A DNA stretch of 64,000 nt from contig NZ_CP124836.1 of assembly GCF_029964055.1 (NCBI RefSeq), positions 434,001-498,000 on the forward strand, written 5' to 3'. Both the position numbers and the translations under genes were made by a program. Source of the stretch: Arthrobacter sp. EM1 (GTDB lineage Bacteria > Actinomycetota > Actinomycetes > Actinomycetales > Micrococcaceae). Shown here piece by piece: positions 8,540 to 17,155 of this stretch (positions are counted from its first letter, which is position 1; every line of letters begins with the position of its first letter). The notes beneath the pieces are model-generated. The model was not told the origin of the DNA, did no database searches, and saw nothing but the letters and a program-made list of their open reading frames with translations.

Positions 8540-11500
8540 CTAGCTACCGGCCGCGACAGAGCGTTGGCACAGCCCGATGAACCCGCCCAGCTGCTCGAGG
8601 CCTTCGGGGTGCAGGGGCAGGTAGTTGGTGAGCTCAGGCGAACGGACCAGCACCGCGCGCCACTGGCCCCGGGACACCGCCACGTTAATCCGGTTCCGGG
8701 AGAGCAGGAATTCCATGCCGCGCGGGGCCTCGGCCACCGCCGAACACGCCATGGACACAATCACTACGGCGGCTTCCTGGCCCTGGAATTTGTCTACCGT
8801 TCCCACCCGGACGCCAGCCAGGGACGCGTCCTCCAAGGCCTCCCGGACCACGTTGACCTGGGCGTTGTACGCAGCCACCACCAGAATGTCCGCACCTGCC
8901 AGCGGCCGGGTGCCGTCCTCCGCATGCCAGCTCAGCCCCACATGGCGGCGTACCTGCCTGACAACTTCGGCGGCTTCCTCGACCGAGGACGTGGTGTTGC
9001 CGCTGTGCTCCACCAGCACCGTCTCGATCCCGGACGGAACTCCCTCGAGCCGGCGGAGGTCCGCGGCCGGGGCCGAGCGCAGCTTGCCGTCATACGAGAG
9101 TTCGGAGACGGCCCGGCACAGCTGCGAGGTCATCCGCCACGAGTCGGCCAGGAAGTAACCAAGCCCCGGCGGCAGCGTGGCATGGCTGGCCGAAACCCAG
9201 CTCAGCGCTGAGTCGTTCACGGGTTCGGGGTGGCTGCCCTGGCTGACCTGCGGCAACTGCTGGGGATCGCCAAGCAAGAGCAGGCGGCTGCTCGCCTGCG
9301 CCACGGCAAGGGTGTTGGCCAACGAGAATTGGCCGGCCTCGTCAATGACCAGCAGGTCCAGGGATCCGGCCGGAACGTTAGCGCCCGTTATCGTCCAGGC
9401 AGTCCCGCCGATCAGGGCGCCGCCCGGGGAAGCGAGCAGCCGCGCAACATCCTGCGCCGACCGTTGATCCCACGGGAGCGGTTCCTGGTGTTTGACGTCT
9501 TTGGCCACGCAGGCAGGATCGACGCCGGCCTTAGCCACAGCTGTTGTGAGCAGGTTCTCCACCACCGCATGGGACTGACCGACGACACCGACTTTCCAGC
9601 CGTTGGCTACCAGCCGGGCGATGACATGGGACCCCACGTGGGTCTTGCCCGTCCCCGGCGGTCCCTGGACCGCGACATAGGAATGGTCCAGGGACCTAAC
9701 AGCCTCGGTGATGGCGTTAATAAAACGGTCCGGCCCCTCACCCGGCGCAGGCAGCGGCGCCCCGGAAACCAGCCGCGGCGGAACCCGGCGGACAAGATCC
9801 AGCGCCGGGTGACGCGGGAAACCAGGCGCCGCGGCTGTTAATCCGGCGGCGACGTCGCCGGAAAGGGTGGCCAAGGCCTCCTCAAGGCTTTTGGTCTGGA
9901 TGGGCTGGTCTTCGGTCAGCGCCACGGGCACCTGACCGTAAGGTTCGATGCCACGGCGGAGCTTGTCGCGGATGATGACAGTATCCCGGCCGTCCTCGTG
10001 GCCGAGCTCCAGGACCTCCGTTCCGAACCACCCGTTGCGACCGCTCCCGTTTATCCCCGTCCCCTCGAGCCCGGCCGGGAGCGGCGGATCGTACATCCGG
10101 AACCAGGTGCTGCCTGCACGAAGATCGGAGCCAGGGCTAAGAGTGCCGATCAGCTTTACCCTCCGCTCCGGGAGCTTGGCACCTTCCTTGCGCCACTCCG
10201 TCAACACTTCAGCGTCCTCGACGAGGAAGACGTTGCGGTCCTGCTGGTGGTGGCTGTCGGGGCCGTTCTCGCAGCGGTCGAAGTGCGCCCACCAGAAGGC
10301 CTTCCGCTCGCGGCGGTGGTAGCTGACCGCCGCCGCCAGCATCGCAACGGCCCTCCGGTCGTTCCCGGACAGCCCGACGCCGGCCTCCGCCAGCCCGGCA
10401 AGCCTCACTTCCAGTTCATCGAGGTCAGCGGTTCCCGGTGCGGCGTCGGTGCCGGAGCCGGCGGTGGGGGGAGCAGCAGGGGAAGCCCCGCCGGCACCGT
10501 CCGGCCCGATGCCGCGCTCCCGTGCCAGGTCCAGGAGCCAATCACGGAGCGCCAGGGTGGAGAGGCAGTCGTACTCGTTATAGTCGGAGATCCCGGCGAG
10601 GATTGAGGCAGCCTCCCCGGCCCGGCCGTCGTCGCGTGCATCGCAGTAGTGGGCGTAGGCAACCACGGAGGCGCCGGCGTCCTTGACGTCCCCGGACCGC
10701 AGGTTCGTCCCCATATAGAGCGGCTCAAGTTTCTTGATGCTGTATGAATTCTCGGAGATTCGGATGCTGGTCCTGACCGTCTGGTACAGGTCCACCAGGA
10801 GTCCTTCGCGCAGCCACCGGTCGACGGTGTCCTCGCCGGCGACGTGCAGCACGGAGAGCTTCCGGAGGGCAGTCTTCTCGTAAGCGGCGTAGTGGTAGAC
10901 GTGCATATCCGGATACTCCTGCCGGCGCTTCTGGACATAGTCGAGGAAGTCGAGGAACGCCTGCTTCTCTGCCTCCCGGCTGTGCGCCCAGAACGGCCGG
11001 AACACCCCTGCCAAGCCGGGCCCTGCCGGGGCCTCGACGACGCCGAACAGGTACTCCAGTCCCCAGACCCCGGTGGCGCTCTCCTGCCACAGCGGATCGC
11101 CTTCGAAGTCGAAGAAAATATCACCGGCGCTGGGAGGTGGCAGCTCCGCCAGGGAGTTCTCCGGGACCACCCGGTAGCTGAGGGCGTGTTCCGTTCCGTC
11201 CTTGACGTACCGGACTCCGCCGTCGGCAGCGCCAACCCCGCTCTGCATCCGGGCCTGGTCCTGCAGCCGCAGCAGGGCTGCGTTCGCTCCGGGAAGGTCA
11301 GCCTGGGCGAGTGCCCTGACCGTGAAGATCTTCCGGGCGTGCAGGGCTTTGCGCTGCGCCGAAGTCATCCGCGCCACCAGCAGCAAATCGTCTGTGGCCG
11401 CGGCCTGCTCCTGGCAGTAGTCGCAGCGGCCACAGGCGCTAAGCCCGGCCGCACCCCAGCGCACTTTCTGCGGCTGCGCCAGATGGGCGGCGGTCAACGC

Positions 11501-12160
11501 CACGAAACGGTCCCGGCGCTCGCGGAAGACCGGCAGGATCTCGGCCAGCTTGTGGTTGGTGCGGACGTAGTCGAAGCCACCACCCGGGAGCGGTACGGTG
11601 GCACCGAGAATCAGGGTCACGGCGGGGTCCGGTGTGATCCCGGCCTTCAGCAGCTGATCACCGTAGGCGGCCAGCTGGAGCAGCGCGGTCACCTTGGCAT
11701 GGCGGGCCAATTTGGTGTCGAACACCGCGTAGCTGCCGTCGGCCTGGCGGACCAGGAAGTCGGAGCGGCCATGGAACTGGCCGTCAAAGAAGGCGGCCTG
11801 GAACACCACGTCTGCCCCCGAGCGCAGGGCTTCAAGGGATTCGTGGTGTTTGGACAGCAGCGTCGTGCGGTCCATGGCTTGGGCAGGCGCGACGTCGTAC
11901 ACCCCCCGCCCGGTGGCGGGATTCCAAGGACCGAACTCCTCGACAAAGCCTGCGAGGACCTTGAGTTCGTGGCGGTCACCGAGCACTGCCGCATGCTGGA
12001 GCATCTCGTCAGCTTCGAACCCGGCTTTGGGGGCACGGCCCAGCTTCTCGTCAAGCTTGCGCAGCACCTGATACTCACAACCGGCTGCCGTGACGAGGTC
12101 GCTCGCGGAAAAAACCAGGTCCGGTGCGGAACCCGGCACGTCCGGTTCAAGAAAAAACAC
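8540..12160 (-). CDS. TM0106-type RecB-like nuclease fused to UPF1/DNA2-like helicase
   Basis: A protein of about 1206 aa. The N-terminal PD-(D/E)XK nuclease shows HGRSDFL and FDTKLA followed by K...Q..AY; a cysteine cluster CGRCDYC follows. A middle RNase-H-like exonuclease region begins with IFFDFEGDP. The C-terminal superfamily 1 helicase has Walker A GPPGTGKTH, Walker B VIDEAGQ, LGDPQQLPQV, DKFQGQEA and NVAVSRG. I place the start at GTG 12158-12160, after a GGGGG stretch, because homology begins there and the longer frame to 12580 would cross the divergent SOUL gene. The role is probably nucleic-acid repair or degradation; a defence role is possible but not supported by neighbours. Confidence 0.85.
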   Translation of the reverse strand: MFFLEPDVPGSAPDLVFSASDLVTAAGCEYQVLRKLDEKLGRAPKAGFEADEMLQHAAVLGDRHELKVLAGFVEEFGPWNPATGRGVYDVAPAQAMDRTTLLSKHHESLEALRSGADVVFQAAFFDGQFHGRSDFLVRQADGSYAVFDTKLARHAKVTALLQLAAYGDQLLKAGITPDPAVTLILGATVPLPGGGFDYVRTNHKLAEILPVFRERRDRFVALTAAHLAQPQKVRWGAAGLSACGRCDYCQEQAAATDDLLLVARMTSAQRKALHARKIFTVRALAQADLPGANAALLRLQDQARMQSGVGAADGGVRYVKDGTEHALSYRVVPENSLAELPPPSAGDIFFDFEGDPLWQESATGVWGLEYLFGVVEAPAGPGLAGVFRPFWAHSREAEKQAFLDFLDYVQKRRQEYPDMHVYHYAAYEKTALRKLSVLHVAGEDTVDRWLREGLLVDLYQTVRTSIRISENSYSIKKLEPLYMGTNLRSGDVKDAGASVVAYAHYCDARDDGRAGEAASILAGISDYNEYDCLSTLALRDWLLDLARERGIGPDGAGGASPAAPPTAGSGTDAAPGTADLDELEVRLAGLAEAGVGLSGNDRRAVAMLAAAVSYHRRERKAFWWAHFDRCENGPDSHHQQDRNVFLVEDAEVLTEWRKEGAKLPERRVKLIGTLSPGSDLRAGSTWFRMYDPPLPAGLEGTGINGSGRNGWFGTEVLELGHEDGRDTVIIRDKLRRGIEPYGQVPVALTEDQPIQTKSLEEALATLSGDVAAGLTAAAPGFPRHPALDLVRRVPPRLVSGAPLPAPGEGPDRFINAITEAVRSLDHSYVAVQGPPGTGKTHVGSHVIARLVANGWKVGVVGQSHAVVENLLTTAVAKAGVDPACVAKDVKHQEPLPWDQRSAQDVARLLASPGGALIGGTAWTITGANVPAGSLDLLVIDEAGQFSLANTLAVAQASSRLLLLGDPQQLPQVSQGSHPEPVNDSALSWVSASHATLPPGLGYFLADSWRMTSQLCRAVSELSYDGKLRSAPAADLRRLEGVPSGIETVLVEHSGNTTSSVEEAAEVVRQVRRHVGLSWHAEDGTRPLAGADILVVAAYNAQVNVVREALEDASLAGVRVGTVDKFQGQEAAVVIVSMACSAVAEAPRGMEFLLSRNRINVAVSRGQWRAVLVRSPELTNYLPLHPEGLEQLGGFIGLCQRSVAAGS

Positions 12161-12328
12161 TGTGCCCCCGATAACTGACGCGCTGCTGGTTCTAAGGCTG
12201 GGCCTGCGGGCGTCAGCGCCGACCGCCCTTCTGGTCCTCAAGCTATCAAAGCCCGCCGACATTCCGGCGGGCACCAGGGCTGGAACGCACTGGTTCCTGT
12301 CGTCGGTCGGGCGTATGGTCTGAAGACC

Positions 12329-12949
12329 ATGACGGAACAGCAGCCTTTCGAACTTGTCCAGCGTTACCCGCATTTCGAGTTGCGGCACTATCCGACGCAC
12401 GTGGTGGCCGAAGTCCGGGTCAACGCAAGCTTCGACCGGGCAGGCAACGCGGCCTTCCGATACCTCTTCAACTACATCAGCGGCAACAACGCTGCCCGGC
12501 AGTCGGTAGCCATGACCGCCCCGGTTGTGCAGGGCTTCGGCCCGTCCCAGAAACTGGCGATGACCGCCCCGGTGCTCCAAAGCGGGTCCCTGACCAGCGC
12601 AGACGGTGCGGCAGAGTTTGTGGTGGCCTTTGTCCTGCCGGCGGGAATGACAGCTGAAACTGCCCCGGTACCGTCAGATCCGAAGGTCAGGATCCGGACC
12701 GTGCCCGGGTCCTTCGTGGCCGCGAAGGTGTTCTCCGGCGGCGGCTCGAAGGGCGCTTTCGAGCAACGGAACCTGGAACTGCAGGCAGCCCTGACGAATG
12801 CAGGCCTACGCGCCGTGGGCTTGCCCCGGTTTGCCCGTTTTGATCCGCCGTTTAAGCCCTGGTTCCTCCGCCACAACGAGGTCCTCCAGGACGCCGAGCA
12901 TCCGCGTGCCGGTGCCGGTGGGGAGACGCCCGGGGAAACGCCGGGGTAA
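12329..12949 (+). CDS. SOUL family haem-binding protein
   Basis: A 206-aa protein of the SOUL/HBP family. The signature opening FELVQRYPHFELRHYPTHVVAEV, seen here near residues 5-27, is followed by the family repeats AMTAPVVQG and AMTAPVLQ near 60-80. Family members bind haem or tetrapyrroles weakly; the bacterial role is unclear. The gene diverges from the helicase with 168 bp between starts. The C-terminal GGETPGETPG tail is low complexity. Confidence 0.85.
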   Translation: MTEQQPFELVQRYPHFELRHYPTHVVAEVRVNASFDRAGNAAFRYLFNYISGNNAARQSVAMTAPVVQGFGPSQKLAMTAPVLQSGSLTSADGAAEFVVAFVLPAGMTAETAPVPSDPKVRIRTVPGSFVAAKVFSGGGSKGAFEQRNLELQAALTNAGLRAVGLPRFARFDPPFKPWFLRHNEVLQDAEHPRAGAGGETPGETPG

Positions 12950-12963
12950 GGCAAAATGGCAGG

Positions 12964-15456
12964 GTGACCAACCTCCCGCAGCGCCCGTCCCCGTCCGCCA
13001 CCAGCAAGGCTCCGCACACGCAGGAGTCCGGCATTGCCGCGCAGATCGCCGCAGAGCTCGGTGTGCAGGCTTGGCAGGTCAAAGCCGCAGTGGACCTGCT
13101 CGACGCAGGGTCCACAGTGCCCTTCATTGCCCGCTACCGCAAGGAAGCCACCGGGACGCTCGATGACACCGCGCTGCGTGGACTGGAGGAGCGGCTGCGA
13201 TACCTGCGCGAGTTGGAGGAGCGTCGCGGCACCATTCTCGAGGCTATCGCGGCGCAGGGGGCATTGACGCCGCAACTGCAGGCCGCCGTCGCCGGGGCCG
13301 ATACGAAGTCGCGGCTGGAAGACATCTACCTCCCGTTTAAGACCAAGCGGCGCACCAAGGCACAGATCGCCCGCGAGGCCGGGCTTCAGCCGCTCGCCGA
13401 GGCGCTGCTGAAGCGGCCGGAGCTGGATCCTGAACGGGAAGCGGGCCGCTACCTCAACGCCGAGCACTCCATCGGGGACGCCGCGGCGGCGCTCGCGGGG
13501 GCCCGATCCATCCTGGTGGAACGTGTCGCGCAGGACGCGGACCTGGCAGCTGCGTTGCGCGAACGGCTCTGGACCCAGGGCCGGATGGTGTCCCGCGTGA
13601 AAAAGGGCAAGGACGCCGAGGGCCAGAAGTTCAAGGACTACTTCGAATTCTCCCAGCAGCCCGCCGGGATGCCCTCGCACCGCGTCCTGGCGCTGTTGCG
13701 CGGCGAAAAGGACGGCGTGCTGGAGCTGGATCTCGCCGAGGCTGAACCGAACGACGACGCCGCCCTCAACGCCGCCCGCAGCAGGTACGAAGCCGCCGTC
13801 GCCCGCTTCCTCGGGGTCGCCGACCGCGGCCGGCCGGCAGACGCCTGGCTGCTGCAGACCGCCCAGTTGGCATGGCGCTCGCGGGTACTGGCCCGACTCA
13901 CCGCTGACCTGCGAAGCCGGATGTTCGCTGCCGCCGAGGATGAGGCAGTACGGGTCTTCGCCGCCAACCTGCGCGATGTGCTGCTCGCTGCGCCGGCCGG
14001 GAACCGCGCCACCCTGGGCCTGGACCCGGGACTGCGGACCGGGGTGAAAGTCGCGGTGGTGGACGGCACCGGTAAGGTGGTTGCCACGGACACCGTCTAC
14101 CCGCACGCGCCGGCCCGGAAATGGGACGAGGCGCTCCGGACGCTGGTAAACCTCGCGCAAAAGCACGGCGTCGAACTCGTCGCCATTGGCAACGGCACGG
14201 CGTCGCGGGAAACGGACAAACTCGCCGCGGAGCTGCTCAAACAGCTCACAACGGGCACGGAAAGTGCCAACCGAAGCGGCAAACCGCAAAAAATCGTGGT
14301 CTCCGAGGCCGGTGCGTCCGTCTATTCGGCCTCGGCGCTGGCTGCCGCTGAGCTGCCGGGGATGGACGTATCCCTGCGCGGTGCCGTGTCCATCGCACGG
14401 CGGCTGCAGGATCCGCTCGCGGAACTCGTAAAGATTGAGCCTAAGTCGATCGGCGTCGGGCAGTACCAGCACGATGTCACCGCAGCCAAGCTGGATCGTA
14501 GCCTCGACGCCGTTGTCGAAGACTGCGTCAATGCAGTCGGCGTCGATGTCAACACCGCGTCCCCGGCGCTGCTGAGCCGAGTGGCCGGCGTCGGTCCGCT
14601 GCTGAGTGAGAATATTGTGGCCTACCGGAATGAACATGGACCGTTCGGCAAGCGCAGCGAGCTGAAGAAGGTGCCACGGCTCGGCGCCAAGGCCTTCGAA
14701 CAGTGCGCGGGTTTCCTGCGGATCAGCGGGGGAGCGGAGCCGCTGGATGCCTCCAGCGTGCACCCGGAGGCCTACCCGGTGGCGCGGAAGATCAAGGCTG
14801 CGGCGGGCAAAGGGCTGGCCGCCGGAAGCTACACGGCGCTGAATCCGGCGGACTTCGTTGACGGTTCCTTCGGACTGCCCACGGTTCAGGACATCATCGC
14901 CGAACTCGAGAAGCCCGGCCGTGACCCGCGTCCGGCCTTTGCCGCGGCGACGTTCTCGGAGGGTATCGAGAAGATCTCGGACCTCAGGCCGGGGATGGTG
15001 CTGGAAGGGACCGTGACCAATGTGGCGGCCTTTGGTGCGTTCGTCGACGTCGGGGTCCACCAAGACGGCCTGGTGCACGTCTCGGCGCTGGCCAACCGGT
15101 TCGTCTCCGATCCCCGCGAGGTGGTCAAATCCGGCCAGGTGGTGCGGGTCAAGGTGCTGGAGGCCGATCCGGAACGGAAGCGGATTTCGCTGACCCTGCG
15201 GCTCGACGACGAACCGGCAGCTCGTCCGGACCGACCGGCGGCTCAAGGAGCCCAAGCGGGCCGAGCGTCCCAACCGTTCGCTGCCCGGCGGCCCTCCGGC
15301 GCTCCGGTGCCCGGCCGCCAGTCTTCAGCCGGGCAGCCGCAGCGCCCGGTGCCGGCAAAAACATCCCCGGCAAAAACATCTCAAGCCAAAGCGGTTCCCG
15401 CACCGGCCAACACCGCTATGGCCGAGGCGCTGCGGAAGGCGGGACTCGGGAAGTAG
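12964..15456 (+). CDS. tex: Tex family RNA-binding transcription accessory protein
   Basis: An 830-aa nucleic-acid-binding protein associated with transcription elongation. The order is Tex N-terminal helical domain (about 20-200), YqgF-like RNase H fold with GLDPGLRTG near 352, helix-hairpin-helix (VNTASPALLSRVAGVG near 530), and an S1 domain near 678-750 (GMVLEGTVTNVAAFGAFVDVG). Beyond S1 is an 80-residue basic Ala/Pro tail with TSPAKTSQAKA-type repeats, longer than in most Tex proteins and possibly another RNA contact. GTG start at 12964, 14 bases after the SOUL stop. Confidence 0.93.
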   Translation: MTNLPQRPSPSATSKAPHTQESGIAAQIAAELGVQAWQVKAAVDLLDAGSTVPFIARYRKEATGTLDDTALRGLEERLRYLRELEERRGTILEAIAAQGALTPQLQAAVAGADTKSRLEDIYLPFKTKRRTKAQIAREAGLQPLAEALLKRPELDPEREAGRYLNAEHSIGDAAAALAGARSILVERVAQDADLAAALRERLWTQGRMVSRVKKGKDAEGQKFKDYFEFSQQPAGMPSHRVLALLRGEKDGVLELDLAEAEPNDDAALNAARSRYEAAVARFLGVADRGRPADAWLLQTAQLAWRSRVLARLTADLRSRMFAAAEDEAVRVFAANLRDVLLAAPAGNRATLGLDPGLRTGVKVAVVDGTGKVVATDTVYPHAPARKWDEALRTLVNLAQKHGVELVAIGNGTASRETDKLAAELLKQLTTGTESANRSGKPQKIVVSEAGASVYSASALAAAELPGMDVSLRGAVSIARRLQDPLAELVKIEPKSIGVGQYQHDVTAAKLDRSLDAVVEDCVNAVGVDVNTASPALLSRVAGVGPLLSENIVAYRNEHGPFGKRSELKKVPRLGAKAFEQCAGFLRISGGAEPLDASSVHPEAYPVARKIKAAAGKGLAAGSYTALNPADFVDGSFGLPTVQDIIAELEKPGRDPRPAFAAATFSEGIEKISDLRPGMVLEGTVTNVAAFGAFVDVGVHQDGLVHVSALANRFVSDPREVVKSGQVVRVKVLEADPERKRISLTLRLDDEPAARPDRPAAQGAQAGRASQPFAARRPSGAPVPGRQSSAGQPQRPVPAKTSPAKTSQAKAVPAPANTAMAEALRKAGLGK

Positions 15457-15459
15457 TTT

Positions 15460-15489
15460 TACCGTTCGTCGAGGATTTCCTACCGTTCG
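15460..15489 (+). promoter_or_regulatory. Direct repeat TACCGTTCG x2 upstream of OxlT-like operon
   Basis: TACCGTTCG occurs at 15460-15468 and again at 15481-15489, exactly 21 bp apart, which places both on the same face of the helix. They lie in the 158-bp gap between tex and the MFS gene. GTTCG/CGAAC at 15485-15498 region adds a small dyad. Regulatory role inferred from spacing and position only. Confidence 0.35.
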
Positions 15490-15614
15490 GCGCACGAACC
15501 GTACGTTTACTGATGATCTGCACCATGATTGCCGGAGGCAACGGCTCATCTTGGGGTCTTTCGCCTCTAAAATCGCTGGACACCGAGGTCTTCGACGAGC
15601 AAAGGGAACACATT

Positions 15615-17009
15615 ATGGGCTGGCTGGACCGTGAACAAACGATTGCCCCGCCGGGATTCAATCGATGGCTGGTGCCACCGGCCGCGCTGGCCGTGCACCT
15701 GTGCATCGGGCAGGCGTACGCCACGAGCGTTTACAAGACGGCGCTGGTCAAGCACTTCGGCGCCAGCCTGACCGAGATCGGCGTGATCTTCTCCATCGCG
15801 ATTGTGATGCTGGGACTTTCGGCCGCCATCATGGGGACCTGGGTGGACAAAAACGGTCCGCGCAAGGCGATGTTCACCTCGGCCGTGTTCTGGGCCAGCG
15901 GTTTTGTCGTCGGTTCGCTGGGTATCTTCAGCGGCCAACTGTGGCTGGTCTACCTCGGTTACGGTTTCATCGGCGGCATTGGCCTGGGGATCGGCTACAT
16001 CTCCCCGGTTTCCACGCTGATCAAGTGGTTCCCGGACCGCCCGGGCCTCGCGACCGGTATGGCCATTATGGGCTTTGGCGGCGGTGCCCTGATCGCCAGC
16101 CCGGTCTCCACCGCGCTGCTGAAGATGTATGACCCCAACTCCGGCGCCAAGGGCTGGGTGGCCAGCGGCGACTCCGTCGGCAAGCTTTTCCTGACCCTCG
16201 CTGTTGTGTATTTGGCCTACATGATGTTCGGCGCATTCACCATCAAGGTCCCGGCCGAGGGGTGGCGACCGGCCGGCTTTGACCCGAGCAAGGTCAAGGC
16301 GGCCAAGCTGATCACTACTGACAATGTCTCCGCAGTGAACGCTGTGAAGACCCGCCAGTTCTGGCTCGTGTGGGTGGCCCTCTTCTGCAACGTCACGGCC
16401 GGAATCGGCATCCTGGAGCAGGCAGCGCCGATGATCCAGGACTTCTTCCGCCAGTCCGACGGTGTGTCCCTGGTCAGTGCCGCAGTCGCCTCCGGCTTCG
16501 TCGGGCTGCTCTCGATCGGCAACATGTCCGGCCGCTTCGCCTGGTCAGCCACCTCGGATACGACCGGGCGCAAGCGCATCTACATGGTGTTCCTCGGCAT
16601 CGGCGCCGTGCTTTATACGGTACTGGCGCTAGCCGGTTCCACCACGACCTTCCTCTACGTGGCGCTCGCCTTCGTAATCATCTCCTTCTACGGCGGCGGC
16701 TTCGCGACCGCCCCGGCGTATTTGCGGGATCTCTTCGGCACCTTCCAGGTTGGCGCTATCCACGGCAGGCTCCTTACGGCCTGGTCCGCGGCCGGCATCG
16801 CCGGGCCGTTGATCGTGAACGCCTTCCTTGACGCCCAGGGCAAACCCGGCCAGCTGACCGCCGGGTCCTACCAGCCCGCGCTGCTGACCATGGTGGGGCT
16901 GCTGATCATCGGCTTTGTGGCCAACCTGCTGGTCAAACCGGTCGATGCCCGGTTCCACGAACCCCGCCCGGACCAGGTCCGTAACGACGAACCCGCCATG
17001 GAGGCTTGA
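15615..17009 (+). CDS. Oxalate/formate antiporter-type MFS transporter
   Basis: A 464-aa membrane protein with about 12 TM segments of the OxlT-like MFS family. The early motif NRWLVPPAALAVHLCIGQAYA is typical of this family. I start at ATG 15615, which has AAAGGGAA at 15601-15608; the frame is open to 15513 but without a ribosome site. It is followed after one base by a 42-aa one-TM peptide and then a gamma-glutamyltransferase gene. The substrate is probably a small carboxylate; oxalate is only one possibility, since no oxalate-degrading gene is nearby. Confidence 0.85.
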   Translation: MGWLDREQTIAPPGFNRWLVPPAALAVHLCIGQAYATSVYKTALVKHFGASLTEIGVIFSIAIVMLGLSAAIMGTWVDKNGPRKAMFTSAVFWASGFVVGSLGIFSGQLWLVYLGYGFIGGIGLGIGYISPVSTLIKWFPDRPGLATGMAIMGFGGGALIASPVSTALLKMYDPNSGAKGWVASGDSVGKLFLTLAVVYLAYMMFGAFTIKVPAEGWRPAGFDPSKVKAAKLITTDNVSAVNAVKTRQFWLVWVALFCNVTAGIGILEQAAPMIQDFFRQSDGVSLVSAAVASGFVGLLSIGNMSGRFAWSATSDTTGRKRIYMVFLGIGAVLYTVLALAGSTTTFLYVALAFVIISFYGGGFATAPAYLRDLFGTFQVGAIHGRLLTAWSAAGIAGPLIVNAFLDAQGKPGQLTAGSYQPALLTMVGLLIIGFVANLLVKPVDARFHEPRPDQVRNDEPAMEA

Positions 17010-17010
17010 A

Positions 17011-17139
17011 ATGAGTACCGCACAGACATCAGTGAACAAGTCCACCGGGAAGATGGTCATCGCCTGGGCGCTGGTCGGTGCCCCGCTGGCCTACGGCATC
17101 TATGAGACCCTCACCCGCGTGGCGGCGCTGTTTGGCTGA
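17011..17139 (+). CDS. MFS transporter small subunit-like peptide
   Basis: A 42-aa peptide with one membrane segment, MVIAWALVGAPLAYGIYETL near residues 15-34. The ATG is 1 base after the MFS stop, with GGAGG at 17000-17004 inside the upstream gene. Such peptides are commonly found directly after OxlT-like MFS genes and are annotated as MFS small subunits, but their role is not established. The NKSTGKM N-terminus and VALFG-type C-terminus place the helix across the whole peptide. Confidence 0.75.
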   Translation: MSTAQTSVNKSTGKMVIAWALVGAPLAYGIYETLTRVAALFG

Positions 17140-17155
17140 CGCTGCCGGCGGACCC

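Noticed and set aside
12161..12580. N-terminal extension of the helicase-nuclease frame
   Set aside because: It crosses the divergent SOUL gene and its composition does not match the family; homology starts at the GTG 12160.
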